Below are positions 30,090-39,668 of a stretch of 64,000 bases of DNA, piece after piece. The notes beneath the pieces were generated by a model that saw nothing but the letters and a program-made list of their open reading frames with translations, did not search any database and was not told the origin of the DNA. Origin of the DNA: CAIWHR01 sp963779805 (GTDB lineage Bacteria > Pseudomonadota > Gammaproteobacteria > Burkholderiales > Casimicrobiaceae). The position numbers and the translations under genes are program-made. Position 1 is the first letter of the stretch, and every line of letters begins with the position of its first letter. The stretch lies in NCBI GenBank assembly GCA_963779805.1, contig CAVZZN010000006.1:1-64000 (forward strand), written 5' to 3'.

Positions 30090-31102
30090 TGGGTGGGCCG
30101 GAGGCGACGGCCGAAGAGCGGATACTGCGGATCGTTGAATCCCGGCGTCGACGGATGGCCCGGCGCCACGAGGCTGTCGACGAGCGCTTCGTCTTCGGCG
30201 GTCCATGGCGTGCCCAGCGCTTCCACGTAGGCCAGCCATTGCGCCATCGTGCGCGGCCCCGCGATGGCGCAGGTCACGATGCGATTCGCCAGCAGCCATG
30301 CCAGCGCGAGGCCGATCAGCGTGCGGCCCGTCGCTCGCCGCGTGCTCGCGCAGGCGCTGCGCGATCGCGAGCGACTCGCTGCGGAACTCCGTCTGCATGA
30401 ACCGGACGTCCTTGCGTGCGGCCCGGCTGTCGCGCTCCGGATCGCGTCCGGGCGCGTATTTCCCCGTCAGCACGCCGCGCGCGATCGGCGAGTATGCGGC
30501 CACGCCCAGGCCGTAGTGATCGCACGCCGGAAGGATCTCCACCTCGGGCACGCGATTGAGCAGGTTGTAGTACGGCTGCGCGATGACGGGCTGCGGCACG
30601 CCGGCCTCGCGGCACAGCCGCACGGTCTCCGCGATGCGCCACCCGCGGAAATTGGACACGCCGAAGTAGCGGATCTTGCCGCTTCGCACGAGATCGCCCA
30701 TCGCAGACGACCGTCTCCTCGAGGGGCGTGCCGGCGTCGTCCTTGTGCACGTAGAAGATGTCGATGTAGTCGGTGCGAAGGCGCTGCAGGCTGTCGTCGC
30801 AGGCCTGGAAGAGCCACCGACGCGACGCTCCGCCGTCGAAGGGCGCCTGCGTCATCACGTTCCCGGCCTTGGTGGCGAGAATCCAGCGCGTGCGCGTCTT
30901 CCGGAGCGCGGTGCCGACCATGCGCTCCGACTCGCCCCCGCCGTACTTGTCGGCCGTGTCGATGAAGTTGATCCCGAGGTCGCGCCGCATGCGCGACGAT
31001 CTCGTTCGCCTCGTCCGCGCCGGTCGTCTCGCCGAAGTTCATCGTGCCCAGGCACAACGGCGAAACCTGCAGACCGCTCCGACCCAACCGCCGATAATCC
31101 AT
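30059..31102 (-). CDS. aldo/keto reductase, three frameshifts
   Basis: Starts MDYRRLGRSGLQVSPLCLGTMNFGE at 31102. Three +1 shifts are needed: near 30990, near 30707 and near 30338. The joined product contains the catalytic Asp-Tyr of FIDTADKYGGGESERMVG, the DYIDIFYVHKDDAGTPLEET segment, FGVSNFRGWRIAE and the NADPH-site region IAGPRTMAQW, typical of the Tas/YajO-type AKR superfamily. The last codons (PVTQSNYSE) and stop come from the repeat at 30054. Normal length would be about 345 residues. Substrate unknown. Confidence 0.75.
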
Positions 31103-31131
31103 CCGTCCCGCTCCCCTTTGGTCGCACCTGC

Positions 31132-31155
31132 CGACTCGGAGTCGACTCCGAGTCG
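31132..31155. repeat. palindrome of two overlapping 13-bp units
   Basis: CGACTCGGAGTCG at 31132-31144 and CGACTCCGAGTCG overlapping by two bases form a perfect 24-bp dyad. Unlike the other copies it lies between divergent starts (aldo-keto reductase and RNase II). Confidence 0.78.
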
Positions 31156-31204
31156 ATTCGAGGTCGCGGGACTATAACGCACGGGCCGCACCCGGCCGCG
31201 CCGG

Positions 31205-31210
31205 TATAAT
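31205..31210 (+). promoter_or_regulatory. -10 box candidate for the RNase II gene
   Basis: An exact TATAAT hexamer 70 bases before ATG 31280. No good -35 at 17 bases upstream, so it is only a candidate. Confidence 0.35.
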
Positions 31211-31279
31211 TCGCCCTCCCGGCGGCCCGCACGCATCGCATCCGGCCCGCCCCCGCCCCGTTTCCCGCAACGGCTCCCC

Positions 31280-33120
31280 ATGCACGTGTTCTTCGAGGAC
31301 GACGGTCAGTACAAGGCCGGCACCGTCCTGGCCGACAACGAAGCCTCGCTGCAGGTCGAGGCGGCCTCCGGCAAGCGCCTCAAGATCAAGGCAGGCAACG
31401 TGCTGCTGCGCTTCAACGGCCCCGCGCCCGCCGCGATGCTCGCCCAGGCGCAGAAGCTCGCGGGCGAGCTCGATCCCGATTTCCTCTGGGAAGTCTCCGG
31501 CGAGGACGACTTCGGCTTTGCCGATCTCGCGAGCGAGTACTACGGCCACGCCCCGCAACCGGCCGAGGCCGCCGCGGTGGCGTTCGTCCTGCAATCCGCC
31601 CCGATGTACTTCTACCGGCGCGGCAAGGGACGCTTCCGCCGCGCCCCCGCCGATGCGCTGAAGGCGGCGCTCGCGTCCATCGAGCGCAAGAAGCGCGAGG
31701 CCGAGCAGGCGCAAGTCTGGGTCGAGCAGATGAAGGCGCATCGCCTGCCCGACGCATTCCGGCCCGAAGCTCCCGATGCTCCTGCACAAGCCCGACAAGC
31801 AGGCGCTCGAATGGAAGGCGCTCGCCGCCGCCTGCGACGAGCTGCAGACCAACCCGATCGCGCTGCTCGCCGCGTGCGGCGCGATCCCGTCGACGCACGA
31901 CTACCACTACGACGCGTTCCTCGTGCACGCCTTTCCGCACGGCACGGGCTTCGGCGCATGGGGTCATCTGCCGCCGCTCCCCGATCTCCCGCTTGCACCG
32001 GTGCGCGCGTTCTCCGTGGACGACGCGACCACCACCGAGATCGACGACGCATTCTCGGTGCGCGAGCTCGGCAACGGCCATCGCGAGATCGGCATCCACA
32101 TCGCGGCCCCCGCGCTCGCGATTGCGCGCGGCTCGCCGCTCGATGCGATCGCGCGCGCCCGGCTGTCGACCGTCTACATGCCCGGGCGCAAGATCACCAT
32201 GCTGCCCGAAGAGGCGATCGACGCCTTCACCCTCGCGGCCGGCGACGCACGCCCCGCGCTGTCGCTCTATCTGCAGGTCACGGGGGACGGCATGGTGGTC
32301 GGCCAGCGCACGGTCGCCGATCGCGTGCAGGTCGCCGCCAACCTGCGTCTCGATCAGGTCGGCGACGGCTTCGCGACCGATGCACCGCAACCCGGCGAGC
32401 CGGAATGGACCGCGGATTTCCGCGTGCTGTGGGACGTGGTGCGCCGGCTCGCGGACGCGCGCGGCAAGCCGGACATCGCGCGCATCGACTACAGCTTCTA
32501 CGTCGACTGGGAAGCGGAGCCCGAAGGCCGGGTGGCCATCGTGCCGCGTCCGCGCGGCTCGCCGCTCGACAAGCTCGTGGCCGAGCTCATGATCTGCACG
32601 AACAGCACGTGGGGCAAGCTTCTCGCCGATGCGCGCGTGCCCGGGCCTCTATCGCACGCAGGGCAACGGCAAGGTGAAGATGAGCACGCGTCCGGCGGAG
32701 CACCAGGGACTCGGCGTCTCGCACTACCTGTGGGCGAGCTCGCCGCTGCGGCGGTATTCCGACCTCGTGAACCAGCGTCAGCTCCTCGCCGTCGTCGCGG
32801 GCGAGAAGCCCCCGTACGGCGACAACGACGCGGAGCTCTTCGCGAGCCTCGCCGACTTCGAGGCGACGTACTCCACCTACGCCGAGTTCCAGTCGCGCAT
32901 GGAGCACTACTGGTGCCTGCGCTGGCTGCTGCAGGAGAAGGTCGAGGAGACGACGGCGACGGTCATCCGCGAGAACCTCGTGCGCTTCGAGCGGCTGCCC
33001 CTGATCATGCGCGTCGCGGATCTGCCCTCGCTCGCGGCCGATGCGCGCGTGCGCATCGGCATCGGACGCATCGACCTGCTGGCGGCGACGCTCGAATGCC
33101 GGTATGCGGGGAATGCCTGA
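31280..33120 (+). CDS. RNase II-family exoribonuclease, two frameshifts
   Basis: ATG 31280; N-terminal OB-like part (MHVFFEDDGQYKAGTVL). A +1 shift at 31763-31765 (CCC) continues with KLPMLLHKPDKQALEW into the RNB catalytic domain: AFSVDDATTTEIDDAFSVREL holds the metal-binding Asp residues. A second +1 shift at 32640-32642 (CCC) leads to GLYRTQGNGKVKM and ASSPLRRYSDLVNQRQLLA. The restored protein is about 613 residues and acts on RNA 3' ends. Both sites need removal of just one C from a CCC run. Adjacent TonB-like and mtgA genes match the usual betaproteobacterial order. Confidence 0.83.
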
Positions 33121-33138
33121 CGGACGGTCGTTACGCTG

Positions 33139-33167
33139 CTGTCATTGCGAGAGCGCCAAGCTACAAT
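33139..33167 (+). promoter_or_regulatory. candidate promoter of the TonB-like gene
   Basis: CTGTCA (33139-33144), a 17-base spacer, and TACAAT (33162-33167), five of six to the -10 consensus. Just after the RNase II stop, so it could serve the next gene. Confidence 0.4.
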
Positions 33168-33502
33168 AGGTTCTTTCGGTGCCTGCCCCCACTTGCCGAG
33201 AAAGACTGCCAACCCGAAACGCGGTAACGCCGGGACCGGCGATACCGACGTGCTTCTGAAGCCGGCCGCCGCCCGTCCGCGCGACGCGGTGCGGGCCGAC
33301 GCGCCCCCCGCGGCGTCCGGCCAAGGCGTCCGGAAGGCCGGCAGCGAGACCGACACCCGCGCCCGCAGCGGCAGCGCCGAACCCTCGGCCGGCAAATCCC
33401 TCGAACGCCAGGGCAAGTGCGGCGCCGACGCCGCCCGCACAGGCGGCACGCGCAGCCGCAAGCCCTGCAGCCGCAACCTCTGCCACGCCCGCGCCGAAAG
33501 CT

Positions 33503-34531
33503 TTGGCGACCTCTGCCCCGGTCATGCAGCCCGCATCGAGATCCTCACCCGCGACTGCCGGGGCGCGCGCGCCTTCCGCGTCGGCCGACACGCCGGCGCG
33601 ACCCCGCGGGCCCGCGCCATCGCTGCGGCCGCGCACGACCGGGTTCGGCCCGCCGCCGCGCAATCGCGCGCGCTGGATGGTCGCCGGGTCGCCGCTCCTG
33701 ACCGCCGCGGTGGCGGCATCGATCCTCGTGCACGGCGTGGTGCTGTCGATCCATTTCCAGTCCGACATCAAGCGAATGCTCGACCGCGGCCCGACGCTGG
33801 AAGTCTCGCTCGTGAACGCGCGCTCGGCGACGCGGCCCACGCAGCCGGACATCCTCGCGCAGACCAACCTCGACGGCGGGGGCAACACCGACGAGAATCG
33901 CAAGGCCAAGACCCCGCTGCCGGTGATTCCCCACCAGCTGTTCTCGCGGCGCGAGATGACCATCGCCCAGGAACAGATCAAGGCGATGGAAAAGCGCGCG
34001 ACGGAGCTGATGACCCAGCTGCGCAACACGCCGGTGCAGAACTTCGTGGTGAGCGCGCCCGAGCCGGTGGAGCACACGCAGCTGCCGTCCACCGCCGATC
34101 TCACCCAGCGCGCGCTCGAATCCATGCGTCTCGAGGCCCAGGTCGCGAAGGACATGGACGCCTACCAGAAGCGTCCCAAGCGCCGCTTCGTCGGCGCTCG
34201 CGCCGAGGAATATCGCTTCGCGCGCTACGTCGAGGACTGGCGGCTCAAGGTGGAGCGCATCGGGAACCTCAACTATCCGCAAGCCGCGCGCGACATGAAG
34301 CTCTACGGGAGCCTCATCCTGTCGGTGTCGATCCGCGCCGACGGCTCCGTCGAGAACATCGAGATCACGCGCTCGTCGGGCCATCGCGTCCTCGACGCCG
34401 CAGCAGAGCGGATCGTCGAGATGGGCGCGCCGTACGCCCCGCTGCCCGCCGACGTGCGCCGCGACACCGACATCCTCGTGATCACGCGCACGTGGAGCTT
34501 CACGCGCGGCGAGGAGCTGCGCTCCGATTGA
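33503..34531 (+). CDS. TonB C-terminal-domain protein
   Basis: A 342-residue frame beginning at TTG 33503; the same frame is open from 33256 with a strongly Ala/Pro-rich stretch, so the true N-terminus may be further upstream. Residues about 55-80 contain a single membrane helix (MVAGSPLLTAAVAASILVHG), followed by a coiled, Lys/Glu-rich periplasmic linker and a TonB C-terminal fold (LNYPQAARDMKLYGSLILSV ... VRRDTDILVITRTWSF). It may transmit energy to an outer-membrane receptor, but no ExbB/ExbD or receptor gene is near. Confidence 0.78.
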   Translation: MATSAPVMQPASRSSPATAGARAPSASADTPARPRGPAPSLRPRTTGFGPPPRNRARWMVAGSPLLTAAVAASILVHGVVLSIHFQSDIKRMLDRGPTLEVSLVNARSATRPTQPDILAQTNLDGGGNTDENRKAKTPLPVIPHQLFSRREMTIAQEQIKAMEKRATELMTQLRNTPVQNFVVSAPEPVEHTQLPSTADLTQRALESMRLEAQVAKDMDAYQKRPKRRFVGARAEEYRFARYVEDWRLKVERIGNLNYPQAARDMKLYGSLILSVSIRADGSVENIEITRSSGHRVLDAAAERIVEMGAPYAPLPADVRRDTDILVITRTWSFTRGEELRSD

Positions 34532-34580
34532 GCGGCGAAGCGGTGGCGGGGGCTCGCGTGCGTCGGCACGGCGCGGCGTG

Positions 34581-35300
34581 ATGGCCGGCATGGCCGGCGG
34601 CGCCGCCGCTGCGGTGCGCCGCATGCTGCTCTGGCTCCTCGCGGCCGCGGTCGCGACGCTGGTCGTCTGGCTGGTGTGGATCACGGGCCACATCCTCTGG
34701 TACCGCGATCACCCGCCGCGCGAAACCTCGTTCATGACCCAGCGCATGGCGGAGCTGCATCGCAAGAGCCCGTCCTTCCCGTTGCGCTATCGCTGGGTGC
34801 CCTACGCCCGCATCAGCAACCAGCTGAAGCGCGCGATGATCGCGGCGGAGGACGCGCGCTTCGTCGACCACGAAGGCTTCGACTGGGAGGGCATCCAGCT
34901 CGCGATCGAGAAGAACCAGCGCCGCGGACGGATCGTGGCGGGGGGCTCGACCATCACGCAGCAGCTCGCGAAGAACCTGTTCCTTTCGCCCACGCGCAGC
35001 TACTGGCGCAAGGCGGAGGAGGCGGCGATCACCGTGCTGCTCGAGGCGCTGCTCGACAAGCAGCGCATCTTCGAGCTCTATCTCAACGTGATCGAGTGGG
35101 GCAATGGCGTGTTCGGGGCCGAGGCCGCCGCGCAGCGCTACTTCGGCATCGCCGCCGCGCACCTCGACGCCGAGCAGGCCGCGCGCCTCGCCGCCATGGC
35201 GCCCAATCCGCGGTTCTACGAACGCAACCAGGGCGCGCCGGGGCTCAACCGCAAGACGCACATCATCCTCGGGCGCATGGCCGGCACGCCGCTGCCCTGA
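34581..35300 (+). CDS. mtgA: monofunctional biosynthetic peptidoglycan transglycosylase
   Basis: A 239-residue protein with one N-terminal membrane helix (LLWLLAAAVATLVVWLVW) and a complete GT51 domain: the EDARFVDHEGFDWEGIQLA motif with catalytic Glu, GGSTITQQLAKNLFLSPTR, and KQRIFELYLNVIEWGNGVFG. It polymerises lipid II glycan without a transpeptidase domain. The start could also be GTG 34578. It follows the TonB-like gene by about 50 bases. Confidence 0.92.
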   Translation: MAGMAGGAAAAVRRMLLWLLAAAVATLVVWLVWITGHILWYRDHPPRETSFMTQRMAELHRKSPSFPLRYRWVPYARISNQLKRAMIAAEDARFVDHEGFDWEGIQLAIEKNQRRGRIVAGGSTITQQLAKNLFLSPTRSYWRKAEEAAITVLLEALLDKQRIFELYLNVIEWGNGVFGAEAAAQRYFGIAAAHLDAEQAARLAAMAPNPRFYERNQGAPGLNRKTHIILGRMAGTPLP

Positions 35301-35327
35301 ACCGGGCCTGCGACCCCGCGGAGCCTT

Positions 35328-35340
35328 CGACTCCCAGTCG
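35328..35340. repeat. degenerate single 13-bp palindrome
   Basis: CGACTCCCAGTCG in the mtgA-mgtE spacer matches the family except at the centre. Single unit only, so it may be chance. Confidence 0.4.
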
Positions 35341-35456
35341 ACGCCGGGCACGCGGCGCGGCGCCGGCTGCCCACGCAAGGCAGCGGCCGGCGCGTAGAAT
35401 GCCCACGCCCGTCCGGCGCAACGGCGGGCTTTCCTTCCTCCCTTCACTCGCGGCAC

Positions 35457-36929
35457 ATGCCTGACGATCTGCACGACGCGCAAGCCGAACGGCTGCAAGC
35501 GCCGCACGCGAACGTGCAGGAGGCGCTGGCCGAGGTCACCGCCCTGCTGCGGCGGCACCGTCTCGTCGAGGGACTGGTGCACGAGCAGCTCGAGGCCGGC
35601 GGCGAGCGCGCCGAGCTCGCCGAGAGCGCCGTCTATCGCAAGAACAAGGCCGAGCTCCAGCGCAGGCTCGATCGCCTGCATCCCGCCGACATCGCCTACA
35701 TCCTCGAGGCGCTGCCGCTCGACGAGCGCCTGTACATCTGGGATCTCGTCAAGGCCGAGCGCGACGGCGAGATCCTCATCGAGGTGTCCGACGCGGTGCG
35801 CGAGTCGCTCATCTCCTCGATGGATACCGAGGAGCTCGTCGCCGCGACCGAGAACCTCGACACCGACGAGATCGCCGAGCTCGCTCCGGACCTCCCGCAG
35901 GAGGTCATGGACGATGTGTTCAAGAGCCTGCCCGTGGAGGAACGCGAGCAGCTGCGGGCGGCCATGTCCTTCGAGGACGACATGGTCGGCGCGCTCATGG
36001 ACTTCGAGGACGTGACCGTGCGGCCCGACGTGACGCTCGAGGTGGTGCTGCGCTACCTCCGTCGCTTCGAGGAGCTGCCGAGCCAGACCGATCAGCTGTT
36101 CGTGGTGGATCGGGAAGAGAAGCTGCTGGGCGTGCTGCCGGTCAGCAAGCTGCTGGTGACCGATCCCGACGTGAACGTCTCGGACGTCATGCAGCCGCCG
36201 ACGGTGAAGCTGCTGCAGCACGCGAAGGCGCAGGAAGCGGCAAGCGCGTTCGAGCGCTACGACCTCGTGTCCGCGCCGGTGGTCGACACCAACGATCGCC
36301 TCGTCGGACGCGTGACGGTCGACGAGATCCTCGATTTCGTGCGCGAGCGCGGGCACGAGGAGCTGCTCGCCGTCGGCGGCCTGCGCCAGGAGGAGGACGT
36401 GTTCGCTTCGGTGTGGGCCTCCTTCCGCAACCGCTGGTCGTGGCTGGCGATGAATCTCGTGACGGCGTTCATCGCGTCGCGCGTGATCGGCCTGTTCGAG
36501 GGCTCGATCGAGAAGCTCGTCGCACTGGCCGCGCTCATGCCGATCGTGGCGGGCATCGGCGGCAATTCCGGCAACCAGACCATTACCATGATCGTGCGCG
36601 CGGCTGCCCTGGGCCAGGTCAGCGTGGAGAATGCGCGGCAGCTGATCCGCAAGGAGATCTCCGTCAGCCTCGTGAACGGTCTCGTCTGGGGCGGCGTGAT
36701 GGGGCTCGTCGCGATGATGCTCTACCGCGACTGGCAACTCGGGCTGGTGATGGTGCTCGCCATGACGCTGAACCTGATCCTCGCCGCACTCATGGGCGTG
36801 CTGATCCCGATGACGATGATCAGGGTCGGGCGCGACCCGGCGCTCGGCTCGTCCGTGATGATCACGGCCGTCACCGACTCCGGCGGGTTCTTCATCTTCC
36901 TCGGCCTCGCCACGCTGTTCCTGGTCTAG
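35457..36929 (+). CDS. mgtE: MgtE-type magnesium transporter
   Basis: A 490-residue protein with the family's domain order: N-terminal MgtE_N superhelix (RLHPADIAYILEALPLDERL), tandem CBS domains (about 190-310; VSDVMQPPTVKLLQHAKAQE, VVDTNDRLVGRVTVDEIL), and a five-helix channel (from about 330; VAGIGGNSGNQTITMIVRA). The CBS pair senses cytosolic Mg2+ and gates the pore in known members. ATG 35457. No M-box-like leader was recognised upstream. Confidence 0.92.
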   Translation: MPDDLHDAQAERLQAPHANVQEALAEVTALLRRHRLVEGLVHEQLEAGGERAELAESAVYRKNKAELQRRLDRLHPADIAYILEALPLDERLYIWDLVKAERDGEILIEVSDAVRESLISSMDTEELVAATENLDTDEIAELAPDLPQEVMDDVFKSLPVEEREQLRAAMSFEDDMVGALMDFEDVTVRPDVTLEVVLRYLRRFEELPSQTDQLFVVDREEKLLGVLPVSKLLVTDPDVNVSDVMQPPTVKLLQHAKAQEAASAFERYDLVSAPVVDTNDRLVGRVTVDEILDFVRERGHEELLAVGGLRQEEDVFASVWASFRNRWSWLAMNLVTAFIASRVIGLFEGSIEKLVALAALMPIVAGIGGNSGNQTITMIVRAAALGQVSVENARQLIRKEISVSLVNGLVWGGVMGLVAMMLYRDWQLGLVMVLAMTLNLILAALMGVLIPMTMIRVGRDPALGSSVMITAVTDSGGFFIFLGLATLFLV

Positions 36930-36986
36930 CGGCGCGGGAATATCCCCGTTCCCGGACTGTTGGCACCTGCGCTACCGAATCGCACC

Positions 36987-37529
36987 ATGGCCCCTGCCGC
37001 GACCTCTTCGCCGCCCCTTCCGCATCCGGAGCTGCTTGCCGCGATTCCACGGCTGCGGCGGTACGCTCGGGTGCTGACCGGCGAGCCCACGCGCGCGGAC
37101 GACCTCGTGCAGGACACGCTCGCACGGGCGTGGGAGAAGCGCCGGCTGTGGAAGGAGGGCACGGACCTTCGCGCCTGGATGTTCACGATCATGCACAATC
37201 TCTACGTCAACCAGCTCTCGCTCGCGCGCCGCGAGAGCGGCAACGTGTCCCTCGATGCCGATGGCGATCAGGGGCCGTGGCAGATCCCCGTGCGCGCGAC
37301 GCAGGCGGACCGCGTGGAGTTGATGGAGGTGATGGGGCAGCTCGGACGGCTGCCGGCCGAGCAGCGCGAAGTGCTGCTGCTCGCCGCCGTCGAGGAGATG
37401 CAGTACGACGAGATCGCCGCGGCGCTCGACGTGCCCATCGGCACGGTGATGTCGCGGCTGTCGCGCGCGCGATCGAAGCTGCGCGCGTTCGCCGACGAAG
37501 CGCCGTCCGCATTGCGCATCGTGAAATGA
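36987..37529 (+). CDS. ECF-family RNA polymerase sigma factor
   Basis: A 180-residue sigma-70 family protein with region 2 (RYARVLTGEPTRADDLVQDTLARAWEK, DLRAWMFTIMHNLYVNQ) and region 4 (LPAEQREVLLLAAVEEMQYDEIAAALDVPIGTVMSRLSRAR). Region 3 is absent, as expected for group 4. ATG 36987 preferred over TTG 36960. The next gene, ten bases on, encodes its likely anti-sigma factor. A specific signal is not visible. Confidence 0.88.
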   Translation: MAPAATSSPPLPHPELLAAIPRLRRYARVLTGEPTRADDLVQDTLARAWEKRRLWKEGTDLRAWMFTIMHNLYVNQLSLARRESGNVSLDADGDQGPWQIPVRATQADRVELMEVMGQLGRLPAEQREVLLLAAVEEMQYDEIAAALDVPIGTVMSRLSRARSKLRAFADEAPSALRIVK

Positions 37530-37539
37530 CGGCCCGGCC

Positions 37540-38343
37540 ATGACGACCGCGAATTCCGCTCCCCTCGACGACGCCGACGTCCACGCATTCGCGGACGGCC
37601 GGCTCTCCGGTGCGCGCGCCGAAGCGGTGGCCGCGGTGCTGGCCCGCGATCCGGCACTCGCGGCGCGGGTCGCGCAGATCCGGCAGCAGAATGCCGATTT
37701 GCGCGCGGCGCTCGATCCCATGCTGTCGGAGCCCATTCCGCAACGACTGCTCGACGCGGCCGCGGGGCCGCGCGCGAGGAGCGGTGCGCGCGTGCTGCGC
37801 TGGTGGATGCCGGTCGCGGCGGCCGCCTCGCTGGTGCTGGGGGTCGCGCTGGGCTGGTTCGGCCGCGGTGTCGATCTCGAGCGCGAGGGCATGCCGGTGA
37901 CGTTCGCGCGTCAGGCCGCGTTCGCGCACGCCCTCTACGCGACCGACGTGAATCGCCCCGTCGAGGTGTGGGCGGCGGAGGAGAAGCGTCTCGTGACGTG
38001 GCTCACGAAGCGCCTCGGGTTCGCCGTGCACGCGCCCGATCTGAACAGCGTCGGTTACGCGCTGGTGGGGGGTCGCCTCGTCGCGGGCAACGAGCGGCCG
38101 ACCGCGCTTTTCATGTACGAGAATCCGGAGAAGCAGCGCCTCTCGCTGCAGGTGCGCAAGGACAGCGACAAGCACGGCGATACGGCGTTTCGCTACGCCG
38201 TCGAGAACGGCGTCGGCGTGTTCTACTGGATCGACGACAATTGCAGCTACGCGATCTCGGGCAACATCGATCGCGGCCAGCTGCTCGCCGTCGCGCGCGT
38301 GGTCTACGGCCAGCTCGCGGCGGCCGAAGCGGTGCGCAAGTAA
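37540..38343 (+). CDS. anti-sigma factor, single-pass membrane
   Basis: A 267-residue protein. N-terminal residues about 9-60 (DDADVHAFADGRLSGARAEAVAAVL) follow the zinc-less anti-sigma helical pattern (no HxxxCxxC seen); a membrane helix lies near residue 90-108 (MPVAAAASLVLGVALGWF); the C-terminal half is periplasmic. It should bind the preceding sigma factor and release it on an envelope signal. The stop TAA is seven bases before a 36-bp palindromic repeat. Confidence 0.83.
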   Translation: MTTANSAPLDDADVHAFADGRLSGARAEAVAAVLARDPALAARVAQIRQQNADLRAALDPMLSEPIPQRLLDAAAGPRARSGARVLRWWMPVAAAASLVLGVALGWFGRGVDLEREGMPVTFARQAAFAHALYATDVNRPVEVWAAEEKRLVTWLTKRLGFAVHAPDLNSVGYALVGGRLVAGNERPTALFMYENPEKQRLSLQVRKDSDKHGDTAFRYAVENGVGVFYWIDDNCSYAISGNIDRGQLLAVARVVYGQLAAAEAVRK

Positions 38344-38349
38344 CCCCAA

Positions 38350-38385
38350 CCCCGTTACTCAGAGTAATTACTCTGAGTAACGGGG
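38350..38385. repeat. perfect 36-bp palindrome, two 13-bp units
   Basis: CCCCG, TTACTCAGAGTAA (38355-38367), TTACTCTGAGTAA (38368-38380) and CGGGG, with complete dyad symmetry. It lies between the convergent anti-sigma and acyl-CoA dehydrogenase genes, one base from the stop of the second. Confidence 0.9.
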
Positions 38386-39558
38386 TCAGGCGCCGATGTC
38401 GAACAGCGCCGGACCGTGCTTCAGGAGGCCGCGCGCCACGACCATGCGGTGGATCTCGGACGTGCCGTCGAAGATGCGAAAGATGCGCGCATCGCGATAG
38501 AGCCGCTCGATCGGCATCGCCTTGCAGTAGCCCATCCCGCCGAACACCTGCACCGCGCGATCGGCGACACGCCCCAGCGTTTCCGCCGCCTGCACCTTCA
38601 CCATCGAGATCCAGTCGCGCGCATCGCGGCCGCGATCGATCTCCCCGGCCGCGCGCAGGAGCAGCAGCCGCGCCGCGTTGATCTCGATGGCGCTGTCGGC
38701 GAGCATCTCCTGGATGGGGCCGAACTCGCCGATGGGCTTGCCGAACTGCTCGCGTTCGCGCGCGTAATCGGTCATGAGGCGCAGCAGCCGCGACGCCTTG
38801 CCGATCGCGCGTGCCCCGACCTGCGCCAGGCGCACGCGCCCGAGCGTGTCGAAGGCGATGCGAAGACCGCGACCCTCACCGCCGAGCAGATGCTCGGGTC
38901 CGAGGTGCACGTCGTCGAAGTAGAGCGGCACGTGGCTCGTTCCCGTGAGGCCCATCATCGGCTGGTCGGGCCCGACGCTCACGCCCCGCATGCCCTTGTC
39001 CACCAGGAACAGCGAGACGTGCCGCGGCCGCGCGGCCGGATCGGTCACCGCCGAAACGATGAAGAAGTCGGAGAACTCGCCATCGCTCACGAAGTGCTTC
39101 TGGCCGAAGAGGCGCCAGCCTTCGCCGTCGCGCATCGCCCGCGTCGCGATCGACGCCGCATCCGATCCCGCGCCCGGCTCCGTGAACGCAATCGAGCAGG
39201 TGCGCTCGCCGCGCACGGCAGGCAGCAGCCATCGGTCCTTCTGCGCGGCATCGCCCTCGAGCAGCGACTCGTAGACGTTGCCGAAGGCGCGCCGGATGAG
39301 GATGTCCTTGGTGTGTCCGAACTGCTCCTCGACGAGCATCGTGTCGACGGCGCTCAAGCCCCCACCGCCGTATTCGGTGGGGATGTTCATCGCATAGAAC
39401 CCGAGCGCGCGCGACTTCTCGAAGATCGTGCGCGCTCGTTCGGGCGCGAGGCGGCCCGCGGCCTCGACCTCGTCCTCGAGCGGCACGAGCTCGGCCTCGA
39501 CGAAGCGGCGCAGCGTGTGCACCAGCAGGCGTTGCTCTTCCGAGAGTTCGAGTTGCAT
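38386..39558 (-). CDS. acyl-CoA dehydrogenase family protein with Asp at the catalytic-base position
   Basis: A 390-residue flavoprotein starting MQLELSEEQRLLVHTLRRFV. FAD- and acyl-binding motifs are present (CSIAFTEPGAGSDAAS, LFGQKHFVSDGEFSDFFIV, VQVFGGMGYCKAMPIERLYRD). Near residue 364 the family's usual catalytic base, the Glu of the (Y/F)EGT motif, is replaced by Asp (IFDGTSEIHR). A related substitution is seen in some family branches, so activity may persist, with another base, or be altered. The gene is divergent from the IclR regulator. Confidence 0.85.
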   Translation of the reverse strand: MQLELSEEQRLLVHTLRRFVEAELVPLEDEVEAAGRLAPERARTIFEKSRALGFYAMNIPTEYGGGGLSAVDTMLVEEQFGHTKDILIRRAFGNVYESLLEGDAAQKDRWLLPAVRGERTCSIAFTEPGAGSDAASIATRAMRDGEGWRLFGQKHFVSDGEFSDFFIVSAVTDPAARPRHVSLFLVDKGMRGVSVGPDQPMMGLTGTSHVPLYFDDVHLGPEHLLGGEGRGLRIAFDTLGRVRLAQVGARAIGKASRLLRLMTDYAREREQFGKPIGEFGPIQEMLADSAIEINAARLLLLRAAGEIDRGRDARDWISMVKVQAAETLGRVADRAVQVFGGMGYCKAMPIERLYRDARIFRIFDGTSEIHRMVVARGLLKHGPALFDIGA

Positions 39559-39668
39559 GGCGGGACTCGGGCGAGGGCGGACCTGTCAGGCTAGAGCAGG
39601 ATGATGGCGCGCGCAATCCACCGCGGCGCTCGCGCCCCGGCGATAATCGGCGCTGCGACCGCGTCCCC

